Shown here in pieces: positions 23,658 through 35,900 of a stretch of 64,000 bases of DNA. Source of the DNA: Prunella strophiata (taxonomy: Eukaryota; Chordata; Aves; Passeriformes; Prunellidae). The position numbers and the translations under genes are program-made. The first letter of the stretch is position 1, and every line of letters starts with the position of its first letter. The notes below the pieces were generated by a model, which was not told the origin of the DNA, searched no databases, and was given only the letters and a program-made list of their open reading frames with translations. The stretch lies in assembly GCA_036583965.1 (NCBI GenBank), contig JAZBQD010000030.1, positions 85,440,800-85,504,799 of the forward strand, read 5' to 3'.

Positions 23658-25274
23658 GTAAGTATGGCTGAAAGTGCTTCCTTGTGCTTATTGTTCTAAC
23701 CTGCAGTGCTACAGGGTGCAGCTGAAGTGCCAGGTAATGGACAGATCTGAAATGAAGGTGAGAGCTGAGGAAAAAAAGGGCAGGCAAGCAAAAGAACCCC
23801 CAAGCCCAACACAGTCAGTAAAATAAATTCTTTATCTCTGTTTTTTGTGACATGGTATTTTGCAAATGAGCCAACTTTGAGACAAACTAAGCACATTTTC
23901 ACAAGCAACTGAGCTGTTGGAAGGGCTGACTGCAGTGGGAAGCAAGGAGACTTGATCCATCCCAGTGCTTGTCTTACCTCTCTCCTTAACCCATGCCAGC
24001 AAAGTGGCAACATTCACCCCCTGACATTCATGAGGGTCTCAGAATACACTATGACAGCAGAAAATTATCTAGTGGTTTAATGGTTTTTGCTTTGTTTTCT
24101 AAGTAACACTGTTTTTCCCCTTAAGCTTGTTCTTTTCCACATTAGTGAGTTAAACTGACTCACACAGACACCCGCTGAGTGCTAGAACAGATGCTAGGGT
24201 AGCACTGAAGGGAATGCTGGTGGGAGGGAGAAACAGGATGTTCCACATCCTCTTGCCCTGATTCATTGTGTCTCCTAGTCTTGAGGAGCTGTATATATGA
24301 GGAGCTTTCAGCTGCCTCATAGCTACATACTTTAAGGCTTTTCCCACTAGCAAAGGGAAGGATACCTGCTTTCTGCACCTGTGATGTGTTACCTGAGTAA
24401 CTCACTACATCCAGGCACACCTCTAGTGTTTTTGTGAATGTGAGCTGAACTTTCTGACTGAAATCTCTTCATTGAGAACCAAGTCAGCTTGTTTTGTTTC
24501 TTGTTTCATGAAGCTCAGAGTGTCCAAAAAGATCATTACCCTTGCCTGGTGGCTCTGCCTGTACTGGTGGACAGAGGCCAGAAGGTTCCTTGGCTCTGGG
24601 ATGCCATTGCCTCTGCTGTTACTTGCTAAACTGGTCACACACCAGCTAGCACCTTCCCAAAGGGTTTCTGGCTATTTATTAGGGTTTAGCATGGGCTAGG
24701 GGCCATTTCCAACAGAGTTTGGGGAGGTGGCATCCATATTTTGAGGGACAAGAATGTTTAACTGTTACAGATGTGAGATGGTTTTGGCAATTTGTGGCCA
24801 CCAGTGCCAGATAACAGCCTGGCCATGCTGCAGCCAGAGGTAACATAGGAACTCAGCTGTATGCCCAAGCCTTTAGGTGTTTTTCCATTTCCCACAGCAT
24901 GACTGGGGAAAATAATTTATAATCTTGTTTATATGGATAAGTGAAAATGCATTGAACCTGTGGCCAGGAACCATAAAAATGTGCTGTAGCTATAGTGTCT
25001 GCAGGCTTAGACTAGAGCAGCACTTTCTTACTTGGACTTTAAAAATTATTTTTTGTTATGCCTACCACTATCATTACTGCTGTTATATATTATCATGGAA
25101 TTGCACAAGGACAGTGACAGTGACAGATGTCCTGCAGGACCCACAGTGTGTGAGACACCCCAGTTCTGCTGAAAGCCCTCATTATGGCAGCATGACAAAA
25201 CAGCTCAAATGCCACTGGGAAGACAAATTCCCTGCAGAAATCTGTGGCAAAGAGCTCCTAGGAGGAGAATTCCA

Positions 25275-25293
25275 GGAATTTCCGGGGAATTCC
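25275..25293. promoter_or_regulatory. Two abutting NF-kB-type sites in IL1R2 intron 7
   Basis: GGAATTTCC at 25275-25283 is followed without a gap by GGGGAATTCC at 25284-25293. The second fits the kB consensus GGGRNNYYCC at every position, and the first fits the 9-bp form. A third near-match, GGAGAATTCC at 25264-25273, differs from consensus at one base. Three GAATTCC-like cores fall about 9-11 bp apart. Whether this is an enhancer is inference. Confidence 0.45.
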
Positions 25294-25924
25294 ATTGCTG
25301 CTGGGCAATGCAGGCTTATAATAGACAACTGCACTGGTAATGACTAAAAGGTATCACGGGACAATGTTTGACTCCAGCTAAAAAACCACTTTCAAATAGT
25401 GGGACTCCTAAAATAATCATGTTGAAATTAACTGGAAACTTCTTGGACAGTTCCTTGTATTGAGCTATTGGCTTTGAGCATGTGATAGACAGGAATGGTG
25501 GTTCAGCTTTCTCAGACAACATTTGCAGAGTTATGTTCTCCATATGTCCTCTGCTGATTGTAAGAATTAACCTTAGGTGGTCAGAGAGAAGGAATTAGGT
25601 CCTTGCAAATTGCTCATGTATCAAAGATACACAGAAATCCACTTGCCTTTTCCCCCTCCCTTTTCTTAATTTTTGCAAGACAAATCCAGGTTTTTTTTCC
25701 CTCTAGACACCAAAAGCTGCAAGATAGGTACTGCCCACTGGGACTCAAGTAGTTAGCACAACTGGGCTGAAGACAACAGGCATCCTTGAATGCTAAGGGG
25801 CTGGCTCAGAAATGAAGCAATATCCAATGCATTTTCTTGCAATGTGCTGTTAGAATGAGCATATCAAATAGAGAAAAACCATCTTATTAAAATAATTAAC
25901 ATTAAATCTTCCTTATCCTTCCAG

Positions 25925-26070
25925 AGAAATTGTAGAAAATGGTGAAAACTTTATTGAAGTACCACTGATTTTTGATTCTGTTGAAGAAGTGGACTTTTAC
26001 ACAGACTTTACCTGTCTGGCCCAGAACAGATATGGATACCAAGAACTGCCAACAAGGGTCATGCAGGAAG
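25925..26070 (+). CDS. IL1R2: IL1R2 exon 8: second half of Ig3
   Basis: The acceptor is TTATCCTTCCAG and the donor GAAG|GTAGTT. The exon encodes residues 289-337. ENGENFIEVPLIFD corresponds to human ENNENYIEVPLIFD, and DFTCLAQN gives Cys319, which pairs with Cys251 to close Ig3. The end of the exon forms the juxtamembrane stalk, the region where the mammalian receptor is shed by proteolysis. Confidence 0.94.
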
Positions 26071-27368
26071 GTAGTTATTTTTGCTGCTTTTTTTGGATAA
26101 TTTTTATTCTTATTCCTAATGCTAAATTATCATCTGATCTGTTTATACTGTAAGAGCTAGTGTTGGGATAAGTTACTGCCTGGGGAAAATCTGGTTGCCT
26201 TTTTCACCTGTAGTCTTTGATACAGCCTGCTCACAAAATGCACCTTCTGTATTTACTGACATTTTATGCAGGGATAAGTATATGCTCTGTGCTGGTATAT
26301 CTATTTATTGGCTAAGACTTCCAATTTAGATACACTTTGTGAAATAAGTGTTCCAGTGAGACTACTGGCAAACTCTCTTTGCAGCAGGGCCAAATCTCCT
26401 CCAATTCCTCAACAAGTAGGGAAAAAAAAAGACAATAACAGAATAAATGATTAGAGTGTTACTTTTCCTCATGCACAGACTGCTGCCAAAATAACAAGAA
26501 GTGTAAATTATGATGGGTGTTGTTACTTTGGCTCCTAGTGATGGGAAGAGAAGACCTAAACTCAGCACAATTAATGTTGCAGTGTGATAAACCATTGGCC
26601 AAGAGCCAGCTGTGTAAATAATGTGAAGCAATGCTAATTGTTTCTTTGCATGACGTTGGTGAATCACCAAAGCTTGCTCACAGTGTCTTAGAAAGGCACA
26701 TGAACACTTTCAGACTTCATTATCAGTTCTGACTCACTCCAGCACCCTCTGATGAGGGATTTAGTACTCATTTTGCTGGATCATGTGCTGCCCTTGTGTT
26801 CCATGAGCTACACTGGAATAACTACAGAGGAGGCAATATACATTGGAACAATCCAGAATGGTCTGGACAGACACTGGCGTTGGAAATTAGCCGGATTTGG
26901 GAAGAAGATCTGAGTCTTGGGTGGATCGTTACTAATTTATAAACTGCTCTGTAGGAAAAAATTATTCACACAACTTGAGGGTGGACTAATTGTTAGGTAT
27001 TCATGCTCCACATGGTGCTTGGATTTCCTGCTTGGAATGGCTCTGCTTTAAACAAACCAAGATAGAAAGTACACAGCTGCTCTGATCAGGGGTTCAGAAA
27101 ATTGGGTGTATGCAAAAGATTGGACTTGAAATTCTCGCTCTCTGTTGTTTTCCAATCCTTCCTCCTATCCTCATGAACACATTTCCCAGAGTGCTCAATC
27201 AACAGATCTCTTCCTTTCAAAGGTGATAAGCCCTGCTGGAAGGTTAACTTGCAGACATCCTTTTTATTGTCATTTCTCCTCTTCCCACTTGAGCTTAGAG
27301 AACTATGTTCCTGGGAGTTCACTTGTTTTTTCCTGGTTTTCTAATATTTAATTTGTTTACTTTTCCAG

Positions 27369-27496
27369 CTGTTGGTCTGTCCTGGTACATTGCAATGATT
27401 CCTGTTGCACTGGCCTGTTTGATCGTGGGAGGGATATGCATGCACAAGTGCTGGAAGAGTAGAGCTGATAAAGGATATACAATACCAAAGGTTTAA
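27369..27496 (+). CDS. IL1R2: IL1R2 exon 9: membrane helix, short tail and stop
   Basis: The acceptor is TTACTTTTCCAG. Residues 338-379 form a hydrophobic helix of about 22 residues (roughly 341-362, including YIAMIPVALACLIVGGI). A basic tail of 17 residues starting HKCWKSR follows, ending at the TAA at 27494-27496. There is no TIR domain, so the receptor cannot signal. Human IL1R2 has the same arrangement, GGIWMHRRCK, with a somewhat longer tail. Confidence 0.94.
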
Positions 27497-28305
27497 AATC
27501 CAATTGGTTCTCCAACTGCCAACAGAACAAAAAATCACCCTGGCTGTCTTTCACATCAGACACAGCGAACATTTCAGACTTGATATACTGCCTTCCCAAC
27601 AGACTGATAATAATAGCTCTTTCCCACTTTTCCAGTCTTCTATGATCTGATGAAGTCAAGAATATAAGTTTGCATTTTTATGCTGCTTAGATGCAGGAAA
27701 TCTGTTTCTATTATTTTGTAACTAGGGTGCAGTCTGTGGAATTTTGGAACACAAAATCATGCTCTGGATATGGGAAGGGTAGGAAAAGGGAGGTGCTCTC
27801 ACCCTTCGTAATTCCAACAGATGTACTGGTTGTTTAAAAAAAGGAAAAGAAACCCCTAAAATCTAAAAAAGGAAGCTAAGGAAGCTTGCTACAGTAGGAC
27901 TATTTGACACTAGAGGGAAAAAGCAATTTTTCTATGCAACCAGACTAAATTTATTTTACTTGAGTCTAAAAAGAGCCATTTGTTTTCCCTTTTCAGAGCC
28001 AAATGCAGTTGTCATGGCAACTGTATATCTATGAACTTCTCCACAGAAAAACTAATTTTGTTCACCATTTGGATTACACTTTGCTTAAATAGACTGTCTC
28101 AGAATTCCCTCCCCCAGAGATAACTCCATCTGTATAAAAGATAACTGTACACAGAAGAATTCAGTTCTGTTTTATCTACCAATATGTTGTAGCTAGAGAT
28201 TCATAAGCAGCTGTAACATGTTGTCATCTTTGCCAAGGAAAGAATTGGAGGGATGTTTAAGTGTTTTGAGAGTGATTTTGCTAATAAAAAGTTTTATTCC
28301 TAGAA
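27497..28305 (+). other. IL1R2: IL1R2 3' untranslated region
   Basis: Non-coding sequence runs from the stop codon to a canonical AATAAA at 28283-28288 (CTAATAAAAAG); cleavage is expected 10-30 bp later. A further AATAAA-like motif at about 28500 could give a longer form. Confidence 0.65.
28283..28288 (+). terminator. IL1R2: IL1R2 polyadenylation signal
   Basis: AATAAA is the first canonical signal found after the stop codon on the sense strand, 787 bp downstream of it. Confidence 0.6.
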
Positions 28306-31300
28306 GTGACTGGACAGATTGCCAGTAATAATGAACAGCCTCACACTTTTGTTCCTCCAGCCCTTTTGTGACCAGTCTGGTGTAGCTTCAGATTGTGTGC
28401 TTTAAATTGCAGTATGCAAATTGGTTGCACAGGATGCAAAACACTGCCTGTTAGGTTAACCTAGCTGGATTCTAGTCTTGACATAAATCATAAGGGAACA
28501 ATAAATAATCAGTGACCATGTTGTACTTCGAGAGTCAGAATGAGTAAAATTATTTGGTTACTTCCTCTCTTCCTCTTCAAAGAGCTACTGCTCATGACAG
28601 CTGAGAAATCATTGCATGATATATAATGTGTATTATCTTCATCTGTATAGGAGGGAAGAGAACCTGCATTAAAGCCTAGATTAGTACAGATCCATAACTA
28701 CAAACACACCTCTACCAAAATAATACTAACACCTCTCACAGGCACCAAAGATAAACCTTTTTGTTCATGCTAATCATCCCAGAGGATTTTCAAACTCTGT
28801 AGGAAAAAAAAAAAAATCAGGAAACACTTTGGCTCCAAAAACCCAAATTGTAACATTTTAGAGAAGTGAATGGCTCACATCCATCTGGGAGAGACCATGA
28901 CCTTATTCCTTTCAACCATCACCACCACCACTTCTAGTTGGCTCTGAGTTTGGCCCAATAAATATCTGGAAGGATTTTGAAGAGTAGGATGTGGCTTGAG
29001 TTAAGAAATCTTCACTCTATTAGCAAGAACATTCATATGTAATGAGATTCAAACCAAAGTCTCCCTCTAAATGCTTGTTGGGAAGATACAGGCACAGAGA
29101 TTAGAGTTCTGATGCAGTTTAGGTCAAGGGCATCCAGAGAACACCACAAGACTCACTGTTTCCAAGTGTAGAATATTAAAGATGATAAGGACTACAAGTA
29201 TTTTATGGGCAGATGGGAAAAAGGTGGATGCAAGTGTGGAGAAGAGTCAGTCCACTTGGATATCTGTTCTTTGAAGGGAGAAAGCTATAGATGAACTGAT
29301 CAGTGTTGGAGGGAACATTGAAAATGTTTTAGGAGCATCAGGAATGCTCATTCTTTTCAAGCAATTGCTAGTCTGTATCTAGAGAGCAAATTAGGTTTGT
29401 CCAAAAGTGTAATGTTTAAATATGTGATTTGCTCTTCCTTTCCATCTGTATCCTCCAAGAGTACTGTGATCACACACCTGGCTCTAGGTGCAGGGTTGGA
29501 TTTCACTAAGTACTGGAAAAACCCAGAACTTCTGGCATACAGAGTACTGGTGCTATAAGAAAGTCAAATACCTCAGATCCTTCTCCAAAACCAGAGAAGA
29601 AGGAAAAAAATACGAATGTAAGATAAAAATTAGGTATTTAGAGAATTGCTGTTACATAGCTCAGTGGCATCTTAAATACAAAAGGAAAGTAAGAAACAAA
29701 GGTTTATCTTTTATAAAGTCATATGTGCTTCTCTGACTACAGTATAATATTCTGTAGGCTTTCCTCATAAGTAGATGTCTTCAGGTGAACTACACAGTGT
29801 AAATATTTTACAGATAGATTTGAACAAGTGACCTATATAATGTAAATGCTTTACACTGATTTGTATCATTATACACAAGGGCAACATGTTTTATCTAGGT
29901 TTTGAAAATGTTATGTGGAAAAATGGTAAACAAATAAACCCAAACCAAAATGCTGGTGTGTGAGTTGAGTGGGAAGAGAGATGTGAGATATGAGATGTCT
30001 CTTTGAGGATGGCAGCTCTTTTCCAAACCTGAAAAGAAGTACAGTATTGGGAAATATCACATCAAGGATTCAGGGGTCTGCACAACAATGTTTCTCTTTG
30101 GAAAAATTATGGATGTAATGAGGAGAAGGTCACCTTGTTCCTGGGACTATGTGGGTTTATAGCATTTTCCAGAGAGCTAGTCTACCTGCAACAACTTCAG
30201 AGGCAGACCTACAGAGGGGAAAAGACTGGTGTACCATGGTCTTGGCATGAATTAGCATCCAGGACAGAGGCTTCTTGTGCAAAAGTTGTTTTCAGGAAAC
30301 ACTGAATTGAGTTAACAACTATTTTCTAGTTTTCAGTGTAGTGTGGTCTTGATGTCATTTATCCACCTAAACAGGCAGCATAACAAATGTTTGACTGGAG
30401 TAGCACCCAAACTGAACCTAAATATAATGTGAAGAGCACCAATATAATTTCATCTGCTGGTTCCCAAACAAAACCCATAAATAAATGTGGGAGCAAGTGA
30501 AAACAAGGGCTGACCTGCACATTGAGTTGATCTTTGCTGATCAAGACAAGAAATTTACATTTTTTAATTCTAGTAGCTTGGGGAGGGAAGGCATGCATGC
30601 AGGAGGACAAGGACCTCCTTGTTGAAATATCATTGCCAGGAATAGTGTTTTAGGTATGAACAGCTAATTAAAGTGTCTATGACTATTCTGCCTCAAGTCT
30701 GTAAAGCAACAGGTCCAGTAGGGCAAAAAAAAAGTAAAAAATTGTTATGTTTTGGAGCTGAGAATTCCCTATCCATAACCTTGCAGCTAAGGATAGCCTA
30801 GGGTGGGGTGCCTCTCATCCAGCCTTCACAAAGCCTAAAGAAACATAGGTAATCCAAGATAGCCACTGATGTTTCCTCTCCACTCAGTGGAGAAAGACTT
30901 CTCTCTGGTGCCTAAAATAAATGGGATTAATTGCATCTCAGAGGTGTCATTTTCCACCAGTTTAAGACAAAGTGAGATGAATCCATTCTGCATGGATTAA
31001 TGGATACAGGAATGACTGGTTGTGGATCACTGGATTTCAGGTTATCAGAGAAGTTACAAAAAGAATCAGTCAAAAGCTCAGAGACACGTTGTCATGTAGT
31101 CAAAGCTGCTGGGCTTTCTTGGGAAGTGCCTTTAATGCTGGCAGCTCTGTGCAGAGCAAGCAGAGGCTTGCACTAAATGAAAATACTGTAAGAGGTCAGG
31201 AGGCAGGCCTAAAGGTATATATTGTGGAATCCAACATAAGAGGGAGGCTGAAAATATCTAGCTGGTGCCTTGGAAAAACATTTGTGGCTCACAGATTGTG

Positions 31301-32630
31301 TGGTCATGAAATGCCACAGCTATTACAGGAAGAAAAGAAAGAGCTGTCCTGTGTGCATGGCTGAAGTACAGAGAGCCCTGCTGGGACCAGGAGGAGGTCT
31401 GCTGAGTGACTGCAGGTGAGCTGGGGCCTGTCACCCTTTCCACAGCTCTCAGCCACCTCAGCTCCCATGGCAGACAGTGTCTGCCTGCTCCTCCTTGGCT
31501 CTACTGGGCTACAGCAGAAAACTGGAAAAAACAGTTACATAGGAAAGGAAATATCATAAAACTAGCTTGCTTCCAGTGGACAAACTCATGTAATTGATAA
31601 GAAAACCCCTTACGTACATATATGTGTATATATATATTCTGCTTTAGTGTGTTCATTGCACTGGAAACTACAGTCTCTATCAGTCTATACATTACCTAGT
31701 ATACACAATGTAAGGAGCTTAATAAAGCAGCTGAAATATAACTCCAGTCAGTTTTCAAGAAGAGCATATTATCTTCCTGAAATTCTTCAGCCAGACACTA
31801 ATAATAATAAAAATAACAATAACAATAATACTAATGAGGAAACTTCTGAAAACTCATGTAGAACCAAGCTCACTTGTTAGAGCTTGGGAAATTTGTCCAT
31901 TTCTGAATCTTTAACTGCAAAGTGTAGTTTGGCTCTTACAGTTGTGTGTCCCTTCTATCCATTTTAAGTTTTTGCCCCAGTCTAAATTGTCCCAGAACCT
32001 GACAATGACTTCAGGTGTAAAGAGCAAACTCCTTTGTAACATGTTGGAAAGGTCAGTATCTCAGTCCTGATAAGAAGTGAAGGTCCTCTCTTCCTCACTG
32101 TTCTTACTAGTGTGTCATCTTTTGAGTTGTGCCCCAGGAACTTCACTTATATGTACGTAAATTTCATAGACATGCACATCTTGATTCCTTCATGGATAAT
32201 GAGGCATTGCCAGTGTTCTGCCTTGGTTATAAAGGTTTCATTTATCCATCTGCTAAGCTGTGGGATACATGAATCATAATGTTTGCTTGCTTTGGCTCCC
32301 AAGTGTCCTTCGTCATAAGTGCTAAAGAGGCCAGGCTATGACTGGAAGTACTTGATACTGTTTACTTGCAAAAAAGACTCTCAAGTGACTTGTGGCTTTC
32401 AGGCTGGAGACACTGCTCAACAAAGTAATTAAAGGGTGTGATTACATGTACCCTCGGTATGTTACTAGCACTATTTTTGCTTTGACTGGGCCTTACCATG
32501 GCTGATCTTTCAACTGGTTTGAGAACACTCCAGAGGAGAGTGTGGGCAAGACATAGTGGTTTCCTTAGTCTCACCATCATTACTCTGCTAGCATGTGAAT
32601 GCTGGAGACTTTGTCCTCTATCTTACATTA
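28306..32630. other. Intergenic sequence downstream of IL1R2, no gene recognised
   Basis: In other vertebrates IL1R1 lies downstream of IL1R2 on the same strand, but no Ig or TIR exon was recognised here. There is a short AAT-rich simple repeat at about 31797-31835. No RNA genes were seen. Confidence 0.4.
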
Positions 32631-32632
32631 AA

Positions 32633-32950
32633 TTGTAGAATGATTGAGGTTGGAAGGGACCTCAAAGATCATCTAGTGCCAATCCCCCTGCTATGGGCAG
32701 GGACACTTTCCACTAGAAGATTACACAAAGCCCCATCCAACCTCACTTTGAACACTTTCAGGAATGGGGCACCCACAGCTTCTCTGGGTAACCTGTTACA
32801 GTGCCTCATCACCCTCACAATGACAAATGTCCTCCTACTACCTAATCTAACCCTACACTTTTTCTGTTTAAAGCCATTCTCCCTTGTCCTATCACTACAT
32901 GGTCTTGTAAGCAGTCCCTTTCCAGATTTCTTACAGGTCCCCTTCTTGTG
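32633..32950 (-). mobile_element. CR1 LINE 3' end, antisense
   Basis: CR1 3' sequence on the minus strand, with its tail at the left (TAGAATGATTG). Landmarks on the + strand are 'gaggttggaagggacctc', 'cctgctatgggcagggacac', 'cacagcttctctgggtaacc' and 'cattctcccttgtcctatca'. An apparent 118-codon open frame here is a by-product of the repeat. Confidence 0.92.
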
Positions 32951-35900
32951 AGTAGACAAGACCTATCAGCTCAGGGAAGAAAGAAGTGCCCTGCCTTTGA
33001 TCACAGTTGATAGGTAGTTTTTCAGATGAATCTAAGCCAGTAAAATGCAGGAAGAAGCATGGTGGAGAAAGATCTGAGATTCATTTCTCCACCTAGGAGT
33101 GGCAGAACTCTATGACTGATTGCTTTTTAATAGGAAAGAACCTATAAGATGATGATGATAATGATTACTACTGTCTTGTTGATGATGATTATTACTACTA
33201 CCACATTGAGTGGTGCCATTTATGGATTGCATAGGAGAACATAAACATGGGTGGAAGAGTGTGGGGGAATGGAGAACTTGTGAGAATAAGCAATACAAGC
33301 TTATCTTCTGCCTGGAAAGGCAATTGACAGGCCATGATAACTACCCATAAGTTCATCCAAAGGGAGAGTAAAAATGTAAGGGCATGTAATTATTTCCACT
33401 AATGAAGGAGACTGCATAATAAGACTGGAATAAGAAATGCATAACCAACATTTAAATGCCTCTAATCACTGCAGCAGTGAGGTCCTGGAAGAGCATCTCA
33501 GCAGGAGTAATGGTAGGAAAAGAAATTCAAACCTAGAGCTGGGTACAGCTATGAATAGGATTTGATGTGTGTGACAGCAGGAGGTCTTCCTGCAAGGCTG
33601 AATCATGTCCTCTGGCTTTGTGTTCTTTGCCTCCATTGGAAAAGGCTGGACTGCTGAAGATAAAAAAATGCCATCTAAGAGTTTAATTACTGTGTTATTA
33701 TCATTTCCTCAGTTAAATCTGCCTTGCTTATATTTACAGACCTTACTAGCTTGTAAGGGCTGGAGTATCAAAAGAATTAAACACTAAACACAATTGCTGG
33801 ATATGTCTTTGTAGACATGTCCAAAAGTTCTAGTCTTTTAAAATCTGCCAGGAGGTGCCAGCTGTCTGGAAAATAGCCCTTAATGAGAGTTGGCTGTAAT
33901 GGTGGAGTGATCCAGATTCTAGACAAAACCATGATGTAAGAGATAATTTAGCTCTTCATATGGCCCAAATGCCTCTGTTATGCACAGAGGAGGAAAAAGA
34001 AGTCCTTAAATGCTACTATGTTGTTTTCCACTCATTCTCTTAAATGTCGTTTTCTGTTTGTTTATTTTATTTTACTGTTTAATGGCTGCTTCTGTGGCAT
34101 TCACTTTTGGCCACGCACTGGGAACCAAGATGGAGCAATGCCACGCCAACAAGAGTCCCAGGAGCTTCCTGGCTCAGGCTAGCAGATCTCACAGACTGGA
34201 AGCAAGCAGCAGGAGTGATGTCTCTGCTGTGAATGTCAGATCACTGGAGACAAGGAGCAAAGAGTGCAGTAATGATACATGGCAGTGGCATCCAGCTTCC
34301 ATCCCTGGAAGAGTGCTTTAGAACATAGAAACCAGCTGTTGAACCATGACTCCTGGAGGCTTGTCAGAAGTATTGTGTAGTTTATGGGATTACATGTCAG
34401 GACATTTGCCTGTTCCTGCACAATGTTTATTTTTTAACCTTTATTATAAAAGCAGAATATTGATTTACCCAAATGCAATCCCCTAATCTCTCTTGAATCA
34501 GTAACTCAAGTTTTTCATTGTCTACCCAGTATGGGACACACTGATTGTGCAGAGGCAATCTGAGACTGTGTATGCCAGTCACCAACTGTCTTTTAGATTT
34601 AATGCTTGAGATATTTAGCATTTGCTTCCATTCTGTTTCTTTTTTATTAAGAAAACTAATTAAATCCTCCTTTTACAATGACTTTTAAAAGTGGATCATG
34701 ACTTAAGTCTTATTATTCTTGAAAACAAATTATTATGATGCAATACTTTGAGGAGGTCTGAGCATGCCACAGCTCGTTTGCACAAGCAGAAGTTAATTTT
34801 CAGAGAACATCCTTGTTCCTAGATTTATCTAGGTTCAGTTTCAGCATTTCCTTTTTTTCCCATTTCTCTTTCATTTATTATGTTTGTAGCATATATTTGA
34901 GCAAAGTAGATGCAAGAGGGCCAAGTGTACAATGAGCCCCCTCAGGATGGTGGTGTGGGAGGGAGAGGAAAGAGACAAGTCTCGGTGCAGCTCACCTGTG
35001 AGCAGTAGTCCTTCTGCTTCAGCTCTTTCTCAGGGCACCCTGCCTGCCCTCCAGACCCTGTCTCAGTTATGCCAGTGGCACATCTCTACCTCTGTGGCAC
35101 TGTACTCTATTTCAGGCTATTTTCTTTGGCCAGCAAAGTCCCAGGTGATGTCCAGCCAACTGAGTGCTTCAGGCCTGGTTTTTCTTCTTCCTGTGTGAGT
35201 GTTTAGGTGCAGTTGCTTTGAGTTTAGTCCCTGGGATATTTTCCTTGGAGCTGAACCAGTTCAGATTAGCTCATGAGGTGGGAGCCATTGACTCCTTGCT
35301 ATATACCTAGCTTAAAACCAGATATATAATTTTTTTTTTTTTTTTTTTGACACCAACAGAAATATGTCACCAGCCCATGGATGCTTGTGGTCTTATGCTG
35401 TCATTCAGTCTTTCCATGTGAGCTGAGTAAAGCTCTAATATATGAGCTCAGATTTCAAAAAGTATTTGTGTATTACAATAAAATAATGTGAGTCAAGGCA
35501 TTTGCAATGGATTATTTTTAAATGCAGATGTTGATAATAACAACGTATTCTGAGTCTCCTGCATGTCTCATGCCATTAAAACACTGTAAGAGTGATTACT
35601 ACGGATTCATGTAGGACAGCTAAATTTAGATAATGAAAATAAGTGCCAGACTCCTAATGACACACAGTAGGTTGGTAAGTAGTGACTAACATGGCTGCAG
35701 CTTTTTTTCACTTGGTCAGAGCTTGTGCTTTTAGGACAGCTAGTTAACGTGTGCATGTTTTGTTTGAAAAAAGGGGCAATTTTGAAGCTAGCACAATTAA
35801 TTTTTGTTGCATGGGATTTGTTTGCTCACCTGTTGACCTCTTGCATTCAAAAGTCATTGACTTTGCCTACATTTTTATTCGTGGATATAGCAAAATTAGA

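Larger units (their letters stand above)
13915..28305 (+). other. IL1R2: IL1R2 gene, decoy interleukin-1 receptor type 2
   Basis: Nine exons: 13915-13970, 15513-15641, 15739-15997, 17817-17991, 19391-19565, 22763-22804, 23522-23657, 25925-26070 and 27369-27496 plus 3' UTR. All introns between exons 2 and 9 are GT...AG, and the phases agree at every junction (1,2,0,1,1,2,1). The joined protein is about 379 residues; human IL1R2 has 398. It has a signal peptide, three Ig domains, one membrane helix and a 17-residue tail without a TIR domain. That absence separates IL1R2 from the signalling receptor IL1R1. The product binds IL-1 at the cell surface or as a shed form and prevents it from engaging IL1R1. 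Residue numbers in the exon entries assume the start MHR at 15562, corrected for the one-base register shift described there. Confidence 0.9.

Noticed and set aside
32595..32959. Open frames of 118 and 96 codons on opposite strands
   Set aside because: Both lie in a CR1 3' end, whose sequence often gives short open frames.
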